Positions 1-9,960 of a stretch of 48,437 bases of DNA are shown here, one piece after another. The first letter of the stretch is position 1, and each line of letters opens with the position of its first letter. The notes beneath the pieces are model-generated. The model had not been told where the DNA came from, did not search any database, and saw only the letters and a list, made by a program, of their open reading frames with translations. Source of the stretch: Chromatiales bacterium (GTDB lineage Bacteria > Pseudomonadota > Gammaproteobacteria > RBG-16-57-12); assembly GCA_026989455.1 (NCBI GenBank), contig JALSJH010000106.1, positions 1-48,437 of the forward strand. The letters are read 5' to 3'. A program made the translations under genes and the position numbers.

Positions 1-100
1 CGAAAACATCGCACAACGCCGCCGCCCACCCCGCGCCAACAAAGCCAGCCAAACCCGAATCAGCCACAATAAAGCCAACACTCGCCGCACCAGTAAATAG
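1..100 (+). CDS. C-terminal end of an unidentified basic protein (partial)
   Basis: An open frame runs from base 2 to a TAG at 98-100, giving 32 residues with no start inside the window. The peptide is strongly basic (contains QRRRPPRANKASQTR and ends NTRRTSK). Such tails occur on RNA- or ribosome-binding proteins; the spacing of basic residues is reminiscent of the tail of the rescue hydrolase ArfB, but this is a weak resemblance from a short peptide. The gene starts outside the window, so domain content cannot be judged. Confidence 0.45.
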   Translation, partial: ENIAQRRRPPRANKASQTRISHNKANTRRTSK

Positions 101-128
101 AAGGAGATCTGACCGCCAACAGGGGTGT

Positions 129-161
129 TATGCATTCCCACGCGGAGCGTGGGAACGAGCG
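129..161. repeat. REP-type palindrome
   Basis: TTCCCACGC at 135-143 is followed by GGA and the exact reverse complement GCGTGGGAA at 147-155, with flanks ATGCA and CGAGC. This is a common form of extragenic palindrome in gammaproteobacteria, linked in known families to RAYT transposases. It lies between the end of the first gene and the convergent phosphatase gene, where it could also act as a transcript-stabilising hairpin. Confidence 0.7.
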
Positions 162-209
162 ATCTGCAGACCCTAATACAAGTGATCGTGTTGCCCTTTC
201 CTGCGCTTT

Positions 210-1370
210 TCAGCAATACGCCACCACCAGTGGCACGCGCATTTCCGCTTCGCTCAGGCCACCGTGTTGGCCGATCATCTGGAGGTCGGCTTCACCCGGT
301 AGGCGCTGGGTGAGGATGTAGTTCTCTTTCATCTCCAATACGAACTCCCCTACCCGATGTTTTAGCTCCGGGTGGGCTTGGCCTAGACCATACAGCCCTT
401 GCGCAATGATCTGTTCGCCTTGATGGATAACCAGCGCGTGCCCTAGCTGCTGCTCTAGCAACGCTACAAAGCGTTTCTGTTGGCTGTTTTGTACGTAGCA
501 GTAGGCGAGGCGGGGTTCGCCACACAGTGGGATTTGTAGGCACTCCATTATTTCTGGGTAATCATTAATCGAGAGACGGCTCTCTGGGGTGGTGTTGATG
601 AAGCCGTGGTCGGCGGTGAGCAGCAGCAGCGTTTCGGTGCCTGCCAGTTGTTGTTGAAGCTTTTCGAAGCCTCGGCTCAGTTTGGCGAAGTGTTTGGCGA
701 GCTGTTTGCTTTCTGTGCCATATTTGTGGGCCAGTGTGTCAAACTGCGGCCAATAGGCGTAGAGGTATTTAGCTTGCTCATTTTGCTGAACCACGTCTGC
801 AATTTTATCGAAATAGTCATTGATGCCACGGTGCAAAACCAGTTCACTTTTCCCCAGTAGCGCGCTATTGAATTCTGACTCGCCCAGCCAGTCGGGCATC
901 AGTGTGTAGCTGGCTCTATTTAGCTGATCTGAAAAGGGTTGGTGGTTAAAGAGTTGTTGGGGTGTCACGCCGTTGGCCGCAAAGCCGGTGCGATTACCGC
1001 GTATGGCAAAGGGCAGTACGGTCACCACGCTCCCCACTTCTCGCAGCCAGGTAAACCAACCCGTCAAACCATGTTGCTGGGGGGCGAGGCCGGTTAGAAA
1101 CGTGGTGATGGAGGCGGCGGTGGTGGGGGGTGCTACGGCATCCAGAGCGCAGTGCAGCTGTTGCTGTAGTGCGCTGCCGTAGCCCTGGGTGGTGAGGTAG
1201 TCGTAACCGAGCCCATCCACTACCAGCAGCACTATATTTTTAGCGCCACTAACCTGTGCAGGGGTGAACGCCCGTAGCGCGGGGTATAGCCCCGGTTCGC
1301 CGCCACACCCTTGGCGAATGGAGCTGACAAGATTGACGATGGAGCCACCCTGGTAGTCAGGAATACGCAT
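210..1370 (-). CDS. Alkaline phosphatase-fold phosphodiesterase / nucleotide pyrophosphatase-like protein
   Basis: The 386-residue protein has the layout of the type I phosphodiesterase/nucleotide pyrophosphatase branch of the alkaline phosphatase superfamily. VVDGLGYD (around residues 51-57) gives the first metal-binding Asp. PPTTAASITTFLTG (about 81-94) holds the nucleophilic Thr. A later TADHGF and a C-terminal GQHGG followed by a RVPLVV strand supply the remaining metal ligands. These enzymes hydrolyse phosphate mono- or diesters; the substrate cannot be told from sequence. There is no evident signal peptide, so it is probably cytoplasmic. It lies downstream of serS in the same direction, separated by a 152-bp mobile element. 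Confidence 0.8.
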   Translation of the reverse strand: MRIPDYQGGSIVNLVSSIRQGCGGEPGLYPALRAFTPAQVSGAKNIVLLVVDGLGYDYLTTQGYGSALQQQLHCALDAVAPPTTAASITTFLTGLAPQQHGLTGWFTWLREVGSVVTVLPFAIRGNRTGFAANGVTPQQLFNHQPFSDQLNRASYTLMPDWLGESEFNSALLGKSELVLHRGINDYFDKIADVVQQNEQAKYLYAYWPQFDTLAHKYGTESKQLAKHFAKLSRGFEKLQQQLAGTETLLLLTADHGFINTTPESRLSINDYPEIMECLQIPLCGEPRLAYCYVQNSQQKRFVALLEQQLGHALVIHQGEQIIAQGLYGLGQAHPELKHRVGEFVLEMKENYILTQRLPGEADLQMIGQHGGLSEAEMRVPLVVAYC

Positions 1371-1378
1371 TAACAGTG

Positions 1379-1530
1379 CCTAGGAGCTTGTCCGAGAATA
1401 GAAGCCGTTTTGAGTCCATTTTTTCGTCATTTGAGGCAAATAGTTGTTCATATTTAACGAAAATGAGCGTAAAAATGGGCCAAAAGGGCTTTTCCGTAGT
1501 AGGCTCTCTACTCTCGGACAGGCTCCTAGG
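1379..1530. mobile_element. MITE-like element with 23-bp terminal inverted repeats
   Basis: The left end (1379-1401) and right end (1508-1530) are inverted copies of each other with about two mismatches; the shared core is GTCCGAGAATAG against GTCCGAGAGTAG. The 106 bp between them encode nothing credible. Size, inverted ends and intergenic position fit a non-autonomous miniature transposable element. A single copy of the same end occurs at 37928-37951 in this window. No clear target-site duplication was seen beyond the CC/GG extension of the repeat itself. Confidence 0.75.
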
Positions 1531-1541
1531 GCGGCGCAGCG

Positions 1542-2834
<1,293 letters not shown>

Positions 2835-2867
2835 CTATTGGATTGATGTGTCTACAGGACACAGGGT

Positions 2868-3179
2868 TTAAGGCGCGCCGTTTACATTAACCTGCCACCA
2901 CACCAGATGACCGGGTTTTACCAGTGGCCCGAGATGCTCGATAGCTTTTTCAATCTTCTCGGGGGTGTCGAAAAACTCAACCACAATCGGCAGATCCAGC
3001 GACAGGTTGACTAGACTCCAGGTATGAATATCCCCCGAACCACCAAAGCCACTGATCCCGCGAAAGACGGTGACACCGCGTAACTTCTCCCAGTCGTGCA
3101 GGCGTTTCATTAGTGTGGAGAGCTGTGCCTCTCCCTCGCTCAGATAAAGTCGCACCATGGTAATGGTTTCGCCGTTCAT
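2868..3179 (-). CDS. DUF190 protein
   Basis: A 103-residue protein starting MNGETITMVRLYL and containing the DUF190 pattern: a glycine-rich FRGISGFGGSG turn, then PIVVEFFDTPEKIE. The family has a ferredoxin-like, PII-like fold and is repeatedly found beside crcB; its exact role is not established. Its ATG overlaps the stop of crcB as ATGA (3176-3179), which fixes the start and implies coupled translation. A 15-codon upstream extension in frame would overlap crcB more deeply and looks spurious. Confidence 0.85.
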   Translation of the reverse strand: MNGETITMVRLYLSEGEAQLSTLMKRLHDWEKLRGVTVFRGISGFGGSGDIHTWSLVNLSLDLPIVVEFFDTPEKIEKAIEHLGPLVKPGHLVWWQVNVNGAP

Positions 3180-3550
3180 AACTGCCTCCCCGCTATCATA
3201 CCCACCCACGCCGCTGCGATACACAATATCACACTCAACAGCACATTCAGCATCGCTTTAGCCAACTCACCGCTCTCGATTAGCGCAATACTCTCGATGG
3301 AAAAGGTAGAGAAGGTGGTGAATGCACCCAGCAAACCCACCAGTAGTGCAGCTCGCCACTCTGGCGACAGCGCAGTGCGCTCTATCAGCCAAACATAGAG
3401 AAAACCCATCAGCAGTGACCCCAGAACATTCACCACCAAAGTGCCGTAGGGAAAACCACGCCCCATTTGGGCATAGACCCAACCGGAGACCCAAAAGCGC
3501 AGCAGTGCGCCGGTTGCGCCACCGACGGCAATAGCTATTATCTGGTTCAT
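3176..3550 (-). CDS. crcB: Fluoride ion transporter CrcB (Fluc)
   Basis: A 124-residue, four-helix membrane protein, the usual Fluc size. It has GATGALLRFWVSG near the N-terminus, the NVLGSLLMGFL helix with the conserved Asn, and GLLGAFTTFSTFS carrying the phenylalanine/threonine motif that lines the fluoride pore. It works as a dual-topology dimer exporting F-. The start at MNQIIAIAVGG matches the family; 42 further in-frame upstream codons do not resemble CrcB. It is co-transcribed with the DUF190 gene. I looked for the crcB-type fluoride riboswitch upstream and saw no convincing match. Confidence 0.93.
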   Translation of the reverse strand: MNQIIAIAVGGATGALLRFWVSGWVYAQMGRGFPYGTLVVNVLGSLLMGFLYVWLIERTALSPEWRAALLVGLLGAFTTFSTFSIESIALIESGELAKAMLNVLLSVILCIAAAWVGMIAGRQL

Positions 3551-3646
3551 AGGGTGAGTATACCCGATCCTAGGTTGGGGTAAAAAAGAGAAATCAGTTA
3601 ACCCGGATATTTTATAATTTTGCGCAAAAATCGTACAGAGTATTGC

Positions 3647-3700
3647 TTTCACAGGAGATATTTCCTGTGGAATCATCAGGCAAGCTAGATTGTGTATAAT
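3647..3700 (+). promoter_or_regulatory. Palindromic operator-like site and -10 box in the crcB / DUF3592 divergent region
   Basis: A 26-base imperfect palindrome (3647-3672, core CACAGGA-6-TCCTGTG, 22 of 26 positions symmetric) lies in the 179-bp gap between divergent genes. A TATAAT follows at 3695-3700, 30 bases before the ATG of the DUF3592 gene; no good -35 box is spaced from it. The palindrome could bind a dimeric regulator or form a hairpin. The regulator is unknown. Confidence 0.4.
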
Positions 3701-3729
3701 TTATGAATTATCGGGGTTAAGATCACAGC

Positions 3730-4158
3730 ATGATCTATCAACTATTAAGAGTCAGCTTCTCTCTCCTGCCCATCATCATGGGGCTGTTTATTCTCTCGAA
3801 CACGCTGCTTGATTTGAATGCCAGCCGTCAAGCTGCAAGCTGGCCTACCACTCAAGGGCAGATTAAAAGCTACGATGATGGCAGCATCATTAACTACAGT
3901 GGTGTAAACAGTGCCAGCATACAGTATCACTACCGTGTCAACGGGGTGCAATACCAGGGTCAGCGTGCGGCTTTTGGTGGTGGAAAAATAAGAGATACCC
4001 AGCAGCTGGAGTCACAGTCACTGACGGTTTACTACAACCCGATCAATCATAGTGAATCGGTGCTGTTTGTGGGGTTTCACTTCAGCTATTTGTTGCATGC
4101 CTTGATTGCGATTGCACTTATTTTGCTCGGCAAACATCTCTGGGGCCGGCTCAAATAG
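3730..4158 (+). CDS. DUF3592 membrane protein
   Basis: A 142-residue protein with a hydrophobic helix at about 5-27, a soluble middle domain and a second helix near the C-terminus (about 118-137). The middle domain carries the family pattern: SWPTTQGQI, a Y-x-Y strand pair (IQYHYRVNGVQYQG) and VYYNPINHSESVL near its end. DUF3592 proteins are small membrane proteins of unknown function. The gene stands alone on the plus strand and shares a terminator with the convergent helicase gene. Confidence 0.8.
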   Translation: MIYQLLRVSFSLLPIIMGLFILSNTLLDLNASRQAASWPTTQGQIKSYDDGSIINYSGVNSASIQYHYRVNGVQYQGQRAAFGGGKIRDTQQLESQSLTVYYNPINHSESVLFVGFHFSYLLHALIAIALILLGKHLWGRLK

Positions 4159-4163
4159 TCCGC

Positions 4164-4190
4164 AAAAAAAGGGGCGCAAGCCCCTTTATT
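4164..4190. terminator. Bidirectional rho-independent terminator
   Basis: A-tract, then GGGGC-GCAA-GCCCC (4171-4184), then TTTATT. The stem is flanked by A-rich and T-rich tracts on the two sides, so it can serve both the DUF3592 gene (plus) and the RhlE-type helicase gene (minus). Confidence 0.85.
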
Positions 4191-4192
4191 GT

Positions 4193-5446
4193 TTAGTGGG
4201 ATGAACGGTTACGGGGTGCTGCACTCCGCCCTGGCCGCCGCTCTCCTTGGCTCTGCCCTCTGCGCTGCTGTGCGGGCCTTCTTGTACTGTTTGTCGAGGC
4301 TGTTGAGACTTTATCTTTGGGTTCGAATCCTTCAATAATCTCACGTTCAAACTTACGGCCAATAACACGTTCGATAGCATTCAGCTGTTTTGACTCATCA
4401 ATGCTGACCAGTGAAACGGCAAGGCCATTGGCACCGGCACGCCCGGTGCGGCCAATACGGTGCACATAATCTTCGGGCACTTGTGGCAGGTCAAAGTTAA
4501 CCACATAGGGGAGCTGGTCGATGTCGATACCCCGAGCGGCAATGTCGGTGGCAACCAGCACGATAATATTGCCTTTTTTGAAGTTAGCCAGTGCGCGGGT
4601 ACGTGCGCCCTGGCTCTTGTCACCGTGAATCGCTGCTGCTTGAATTCCGGCGCTATCCAGCTGTCGAGCCAGCCGGTTGGCACCGTGCTTGGTACGACTA
4701 AACACCAGCACCTGATGCCAGTTATTGGTTTTGATCAAGTGAATCAGCACATCACGTTTTTGTGATTTATCCACTGGGTGAATAACCTGTTTGATGTTGT
4801 CTGCGGTGCAGTTAGCAGCGGCCACCTCGACGTAAATAGGGTTATTGATCATCCCCTTCGCCAGCGCTTTGATCTCTTTGGAGAAAGTGGCAGAAAACAT
4901 CAGGGTTTGACGCTTTACCGGTAGTAGTTTTTGAATACGGCGGATATCGTGGATGAAACCCATATCCAACATACGATCCGCCTCATCCAGCACCAAAACC
5001 TCCAGCTGATCAAAGTTGATGGCGCGTTGATTGTAAAGATCCATCAAGCGTCCCGGCGTGGCCACCAGCACATCTAATCCACCTTGTAATTTGGAGATTT
5101 GCGGGCCAACTTTCACCCCACCAAAGACTACCGCAGAGCGGATATTAAGGTAACGGCTATAGTTCTGCACGCTTTCAGCCACCTGGGCTGCCAGCTCCCG
5201 CGTGGGTGTGAGTACCAATGCACGCACCTGTTTGGCCGCTGGGCGTTTTCCCGCTGCCAGACGCTGCACCATAGGCAGTGTAAAGCTGGCCGTTTTACCG
5301 GTTCCGGTTTGTGCTGCCGCCATCACATCACGGTGGCTAAGTACCGCCGGAATCGCTTCCAGCTGAATCGGTGAGGGTTTTTCATAACCTTGTTCTGCAA
5401 CTGCTTTTAGCAGCTCATCACACAGGCCGAGGGAAGAAAATGACAT
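4193..5446 (-). CDS. rhlE: DEAD-box ATP-dependent RNA helicase, RhlE type
   Basis: A 417-residue cytoplasmic RNA helicase. Motifs in order: Q motif near PSPIQLEAI, Walker [10 protein letters not shown] (45-52), [16 protein letters not shown] (154-157), SAT (185-187), then the second RecA domain ending [10 protein letters not shown]. After it comes a short basic tail rich in R, Q and S, as in RhlE rather than DbpA or SrmB. MSFSSLGL matches the RhlE N-terminus, so I prefer this start over an in-frame one seven codons upstream. Family roles are ribosome maturation and mRNA turnover, often at low temperature. Confidence 0.9.
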   Translation of the reverse strand: MSFSSLGLCDELLKAVAEQGYEKPSPIQLEAIPAVLSHRDVMAAAQTGTGKTASFTLPMVQRLAAGKRPAAKQVRALVLTPTRELAAQVAESVQNYSRYLNIRSAVVFGGVKVGPQISKLQGGLDVLVATPGRLMDLYNQRAINFDQLEVLVLDEADRMLDMGFIHDIRRIQKLLPVKRQTLMFSATFSKEIKALAKGMINNPIYVEVAAANCTADNIKQVIHPVDKSQKRDVLIHLIKTNNWHQVLVFSRTKHGANRLARQLDSAGIQAAAIHGDKSQGARTRALANFKKGNIIVLVATDIAARGIDIDQLPYVVNFDLPQVPEDYVHRIGRTGRAGANGLAVSLVSIDESKQLNAIERVIGRKFEREIIEGFEPKDKVSTASTNSTRRPAQQRRGQSQGERRPGRSAAPRNRSSH

Positions 5447-5492
5447 AGCGCGTATTCCTTGGATCAATTCAACAGGTTGTCCAGAAATATCG

Positions 5493-5542
5493 CTAGGGAA
5501 TCTCTAATTAAGCATTCGTGACTCAAATCAGAGCTTCCCTAG
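5493..5542. repeat. Short inverted-repeat element (IS-end-like)
   Basis: CTAGGGAATCTCT (5493-5505) and AGAGCTTCCCTAG (5530-5542) form a 13-bp inverted repeat with one mismatch around 24 bp. Read on the minus strand, GGAAGCTCTGATT followed by GAGTC resembles the left end of the dispersed element at 19635. It may be a very small relic of the same family. Confidence 0.5.
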
Positions 5543-5870
5543 TCGCGTTACTCTCGACTCGAATGCCGCGCAGTATACGCTAAATCGGGCCGGTATGGTG
5601 CGCACTCCATAGAAAAAAACCATTTCACCGGCTTCAAACATTACAAAAACGTAACTATTCAGCGTGTTTATATTTTGCCTCAAATCGAGGCATTTTCGCA
5701 CACAGAGAGGGAGCATATAGGGAATATGTGACCGATTGAGTACGAAAATAACGAAGAGTTGGGGCAAAAGATGAATACGCTGAATAGATACACAAAAACA
5801 AAATGGGCGTGAAGCGTTGGAGTGACCCACTCAACACACCCATCCGTTTTACTCTTTAAAACGCCCTTTA
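5543..5870. other. Intergenic stretch without a supported gene
   Basis: This 328-bp gap lies between the helicase promoter side and the end of the chemoreceptor gene. It holds the receptor's terminator near its right end. One 100-codon minus-strand frame covers it but has no recognisable domain, no good ribosome site and would overlap the inverted repeat, so I do not call it. Confidence 0.6.
5798..5846 (-). terminator. Terminator of the chemoreceptor gene
   Basis: Read on the minus strand after the receptor stop, ATGGGTGTG (5843-5835) pairs with CACGCCCAT (5811-5803), with an inner GAGTG-GGT-CACTC hairpin, and is followed by TTTTGTTTTTG. This fits a rho-independent terminator. Confidence 0.65.
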
Positions 5871-7973
5871 TTACAAGCGAAAGCGTGACACAATCGTTTG
5901 CAAATCACTGGCCAACTTCGCCAAGTCATCGGTTGCGGTCACTGTGTGCAGCGCAGTCTGTTCGGTGCTTTGAGAGACCTCGGTTACTTCTGTAACGTTT
6001 TGGGTGATCTCATCCGCAACCGCAGATTGCTCGGTTGCCGCCGTGGCAATTTGCTGGAAACGGCTTGAGAGGCTATCCACCACCGTCACAATCTCTTCCA
6101 GCGCACTGCCCGCCTTGGCAACCAACTCAACACCACTCTCCACCTCCTGCTTACCGACACTCATGGAGTGAACCGCCGACTCCGTACCGCTCTGAATATT
6201 TTTGATCATATCGGCGATCTCTTGGGTTGCCACCGTAGTGCGACTGGCCAGTGAGCGTACTTCATCAGCGACCACCGCAAAACCGCGCCCCTGCTCACCC
6301 GCTCTGGCCGCCTCAATGGCGGCATTCAGTGCCAGCAGGTTGGTTTGGTTGGCAATATCCTCGATCACCGAAACAATCTGACCAATCTGATCGGAGTGCT
6401 TGGCCAGCTCACCCACATTGTCAGCGGTATCTTGAACTGCACTGGAGATGCGCGACATGCCGTCAATGCTTTGCCGAACAATATCACCACCTGAAGTGGC
6501 CGCCTGGGAGGCCTGTTCCGCTGCCTGAGCCGCCTCGCTGGTATTGTTGCAAACCTCGGTAGAAGTAGCCCCCAGCTCATTAATCGCCGCAGAGACACTG
6601 TCCATCTGTCGGCTCTGACTCTCGGCACCGCTGGCCATTTCACGTGATGAGACGGCAATCTGCTCCGTAGAAGAGGCCAGCTGCTCGGCAGAGTCCGATA
6701 TTTTCCCTACCATCTGGTTGAGGTTAGCCGCCATACCGTTGAGTGATGTCGAAAGGCTGCCGATCTCATCATCGCTGCGCACCTCTAACCGCACACTCAA
6801 GTCTCCATCAGCAATGGCATTGGCCGCATTGGTTACCTCTTGTACCGGGCCAATAATCATTTTACTGGTCAACAGATAGAAGACCGCAAAGGCAAACAGT
6901 GACATCAACAACATACCCACCACCGCCCAGAAGATATAGGTGGATTTCTTTTCGGCCATCTGCACAAAACGAGTCGTTAGGCCATCGCTCAACGTGAATA
7001 GGGTATTGGATCCCGCAAGCACATCCTGCTTTGCCATTGCGAACTCATCCGAACCGGTTGTTGCATTTTTTAGGCGATCAACCGCATCAACAAAGCGTGC
7101 CAACTCGGTCTCTATAACAGAGATTTTGCTTAGCACCTCACTATCGTCACTCCCGCCGTAATAGGCCATTTTACTCAGTGTGAAATCAGTAGGGTACTCG
7201 CCTCCGTTCTTCATCGCCTGTAGTGTTTGAGTGAAAATGGTCAGTGCCGCGTCATATCCCGCCAGATCCAGCGTTAAGCGCTCTTTTCCCAGTGCAGCGT
7301 CATTGGAGTAGTGAAGAACAAAGCGCCGGATACCCAACAGCTCTCCCATCTCAACCGGGGTGCCAAGTAGCTGGGTATGGCAATCGGCACAGGCGGCCAC
7401 AGTGGCTCTATCCGGTGTATAAAAGTTGAGATAGAGTTGGCCGTTTTTCACCACATCTTTGAAGTAGAGATCGGCACCGTTTTGATTCAATTCTACAAAG
7501 GCATCGCGATCTATCTGATCGCGCAAACGCTTCTCGGGATTGACCGGGTTGTCGCTGATAATTTCAACTGAAATAGCACTTTTTTCTGAAAAGCGCTCAC
7601 TCACCATACGTGCAAAGGTGGCGGGGAAGGGAATTGCCTCACCATCCGGGTGCATGGAGAGAGAGAGTCCCATTGATTTGGCTGGACCTATCACACTGGA
7701 GGTATAAACAGTACGCATCTGCGTAATGTACTCATCCAGCTTTTGAACTTCTAAGGTTGCCGTTTGCAGGCTGCTTTTCGCTAGAATATAGCCCAAAACA
7801 TCTTTGCCCATCGCCTGGCTCAACATACGCTGTTTGCCCGCTGCATTCACCACTTCTGAATCGTGCTTACTGTTTGCTAACGAAGTGAAAACAACGACAC
7901 TGCAAAGTATCAGTAATACGCCAAAAAAAATGGAAAGCATCAAACCTTTTTGCTTGAGATTAAGGCTTTTCAT
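5871..7973 (-). CDS. Methyl-accepting chemotaxis protein with periplasmic CxxCH (haem c) domain
   Basis: A 700-residue inner-membrane chemoreceptor. TM1 is at about 10-32 and TM2 at 345-368. The periplasmic region starts with [15 protein letters not shown] (43-57), the signature of PilJ-type sensor helices. It continues with a Tll0287-like (DUF3365) region carrying CADCH (195-199), a covalent haem c site, and then a second helical stretch (230-340). HAMP follows (about 370-424), then the signalling domain with the hairpin tip [20 protein letters not shown]. The start is the ATG with AGGAGG four bases upstream; an in-frame start 15 codons earlier is less likely. Likely role: sensing redox state or a gas/haem ligand and signalling to CheA. 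A sigma-28-like promoter precedes it. Confidence 0.92.
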   Translation of the reverse strand: MKSLNLKQKGLMLSIFFGVLLILCSVVVFTSLANSKHDSEVVNAAGKQRMLSQAMGKDVLGYILAKSSLQTATLEVQKLDEYITQMRTVYTSSVIGPAKSMGLSLSMHPDGEAIPFPATFARMVSERFSEKSAISVEIISDNPVNPEKRLRDQIDRDAFVELNQNGADLYFKDVVKNGQLYLNFYTPDRATVAACADCHTQLLGTPVEMGELLGIRRFVLHYSNDAALGKERLTLDLAGYDAALTIFTQTLQAMKNGGEYPTDFTLSKMAYYGGSDDSEVLSKISVIETELARFVDAVDRLKNATTGSDEFAMAKQDVLAGSNTLFTLSDGLTTRFVQMAEKKSTYIFWAVVGMLLMSLFAFAVFYLLTSKMIIGPVQEVTNAANAIADGDLSVRLEVRSDDEIGSLSTSLNGMAANLNQMVGKISDSAEQLASSTEQIAVSSREMASGAESQSRQMDSVSAAINELGATSTEVCNNTSEAAQAAEQASQAATSGGDIVRQSIDGMSRISSAVQDTADNVGELAKHSDQIGQIVSVIEDIANQTNLLALNAAIEAARAGEQGRGFAVVADEVRSLASRTTVATQEIADMIKNIQSGTESAVHSMSVGKQEVESGVELVAKAGSALEEIVTVVDSLSSRFQQIATAATEQSAVADEITQNVTEVTEVSQSTEQTALHTVTATDDLAKLASDLQTIVSRFRL

Positions 7974-8069
7974 GCAGCCTCCTGAGTAAGTTAAAGTCCA
8001 TGTAATATCCCATCTCAACCCCGTAATAAGGAGCCAACAAAAAACCGTGTCGCCCGAGATGCAACTATA

Positions 8070-8096
8070 GTAACGGCTAATATGTTTTTAGCTTTA
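8070..8096 (-). promoter_or_regulatory. Sigma-28 (FliA)-like promoter of the chemoreceptor gene
   Basis: On the minus strand TAAAGCTA (8096-8089), 11 bases, then GCCGTTAC (8077-8070). The flagellar sigma-28 consensus is TAAAGTTT-N11-GCCGATAA. The spacing is exact and the key TAAAG and GCCG blocks are kept. The transcript would start about 90 bases before the ATG. Confidence 0.65.
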
Positions 8097-8163
8097 TTTT
8101 GGTATAGAGATTTATTAACATTACAAAATCAGACCATCACACGCTCTCGGCATTTTTTAGGCA

Positions 8164-8193
8164 CAAAAAAACCCGCCGCAGCGGGTTTCTTCA
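8164..8193 (-). terminator. Terminator of the aceEF-lpd operon
   Basis: On the minus strand ACCCGCT-GC-GGCGGGT-type stem (AACCCGC / GCGGGTT on the plus strand at 8170-8187) followed by a run of seven T. It lies just past the lpd stop. Confidence 0.85.
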
Positions 8194-8210
8194 TCAGAAC
8201 AGTATAGCTG

Positions 8211-9947
8211 TTATCTCTTCTTCGGCGCATAGAGGTCAGTACAACTCCCCTCGGCCATTTCTGCGGCGAAGTTAAGGGTTTCAGAGAGCGTGGGGTGTGG
8301 GTGGATTGTCAGGGCAATATCTTCCACATCCGCACCCATCTCCAGGGCGAGTACCGCTTCTGCAATTAACTCACCCGCATTGGTACCCACAATAGCCGCG
8401 CCGATTATTTTGTGATGCTCATCAAACAGCAGCTTGGTTAGCCCTTCATCACGGCCAATAGAGAGTGAGCGCCCTGAAGCGGCCCAAGGGAAAGCACCTT
8501 TGGTATATTGAATCCCCTCTTTTTTGCACTCCTCTTCGGTTTTACCCATCCACGCCACTTCTGGATCGGTGTAGGCAACCGATGGAATGGTGCGCGCATC
8601 AAAGAATGATTTTTCACCGGCAATGTTTTGTGCCGCTACTTTTCCTTCATGGGTCGCTTTGTGAGCCAGCATCGGTTGACCCACCACATCTCCAATGGCA
8701 AAGATGTGATCGACATTGGTGCGCTGCTGTTTATCAACCTCGATAAAGCCCCACTCATTGACGGCCACACCCGCTTTTTCGGCATCAATCAGCTTGCCAT
8801 TGGGTGTGCGGCCAATGGCCACTAACACCCCATCAAAGGTATCGGTTGATGGCGCATTTTTACCCTCAAAGGTGCAGACCAGACCGGCTTTAGTCGGCTC
8901 GATGGCGGAGACTTTGGTGTTGGTATAGATGTTCTCATAACGTTTTTTAATACGGCGTTCCAGTGGCCGCACGATGTCACGATCCACACCCGGAATAAGC
9001 CCCGCAGAGAGCTCAACCACGGTCACCTTTGAGCCTAACGCATCGTATACGGTGGCCATTTCCAAACCAATAATACCGCCACCGACCACCAGCAGGCGCT
9101 TGGGAATCGATTTAATCTCCAGCGCATCGGTAGAGTCCATGACACGGGGGTCATCCCAAGGGATAAAGGGTAACTTGGTCACCCGGGAGCCTGCTGCAAT
9201 AATGCAGCTTTGAAAGCCAATGGTCTGCTTGCTACCATCGGCGGCTTCTACCTCAAGGGTATTGGCTGAGGTGAACTTGCCGTAGCCGTGTACAATCTTC
9301 ACCTTGCGCTGTTTAGCCAGACCTTTCAGACCGCCGGTCAGTTTACTGACAATCGAATTTTTATAACCGCGTAGCTGCTGCAAATCCACCTCGGGCTTGT
9401 TGAATTTAACCCCGACATGTTCAAACTCTTCCGCTTCATTGATCACCTGCGCGGTGTGCAACAACGCTTTGGAGGGGATGCAGCCGACATTCAGGCAGAC
9501 ACCACCAATGCTTTCGTAACGCTCAATCAGCACTACCTGCTTACCTAGATCGGCGGCGCGAAAAGCGGCGGTGTAGCCCCCCGGCCCAGAGCCTAGTACT
9601 ACCACTTCAGTCGTGATATCGACATCACCCGCAAAATTAGCCGCTACGGGGGGTGGCGTGGCGGCAGTTTGCACCGTTTCAGACACTGCTGCTGTGGGAG
9701 CTGCCGCATCCGCTTCCAGCATAATTAGTGCACTCCCTTTGGAGACATTGTCACCGATATTCACCAGAATCTCTCTCACCACCCCCCCTTGCGAGGCGGG
9801 AATCTCCATGGAGGCTTTATCCGACTCCACCGTGATCAGTGACTGCTCATCTGTAATGGTGTCACCCACGTTGATCAAAACCTCAATCACTTCAACCGTG
9901 TCAAAGTCACCAATATCGGGAACATTTATTTCTATTAGGTTGCTCAT
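8211..9947 (-). CDS. lpd: Dihydrolipoyl dehydrogenase (E3) with N-terminal lipoyl domain
   Basis: A 578-residue flavoprotein that reoxidises dihydrolipoamide with NAD+ in pyruvate dehydrogenase. Residues 1-80 are a lipoyl domain with the modifiable lysine at K44 in [11 protein letters not shown] linker (81-110) leads to the FAD domain ([15 protein letters not shown]) and the redox disulfide C151/C156 in [13 protein letters not shown]. The C-terminal HPHPTLSE holds the catalytic His. The start [15 protein letters not shown] is the lipoyl-domain start; an in-frame 35-codon upstream extension overlaps the aceF end and has no family support. It is the last gene of aceE-aceF-lpd, 13 bp after aceF. 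Confidence 0.95.
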   Translation of the reverse strand: MSNLIEINVPDIGDFDTVEVIEVLINVGDTITDEQSLITVESDKASMEIPASQGGVVREILVNIGDNVSKGSALIMLEADAAAPTAAVSETVQTAATPPPVAANFAGDVDITTEVVVLGSGPGGYTAAFRAADLGKQVVLIERYESIGGVCLNVGCIPSKALLHTAQVINEAEEFEHVGVKFNKPEVDLQQLRGYKNSIVSKLTGGLKGLAKQRKVKIVHGYGKFTSANTLEVEAADGSKQTIGFQSCIIAAGSRVTKLPFIPWDDPRVMDSTDALEIKSIPKRLLVVGGGIIGLEMATVYDALGSKVTVVELSAGLIPGVDRDIVRPLERRIKKRYENIYTNTKVSAIEPTKAGLVCTFEGKNAPSTDTFDGVLVAIGRTPNGKLIDAEKAGVAVNEWGFIEVDKQQRTNVDHIFAIGDVVGQPMLAHKATHEGKVAAQNIAGEKSFFDARTIPSVAYTDPEVAWMGKTEEECKKEGIQYTKGAFPWAASGRSLSIGRDEGLTKLLFDEHHKIIGAAIVGTNAGELIAEAVLALEMGADVEDIALTIHPHPTLSETLNFAAEMAEGSCTDLYAPKKR

Positions 9948-9960
9948 GGATTTCCCCTCA

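Noticed and set aside
3551-3729. Fluoride (crcB) riboswitch before crcB
   Set aside because: No conserved GGNGAUGG or CUGAUGA blocks found in the expected order.
5528-5830. A 100-codon minus-strand frame
   Set aside because: No recognisable domain, no ribosome site, and it overlaps the inverted repeat and the chemoreceptor terminator.
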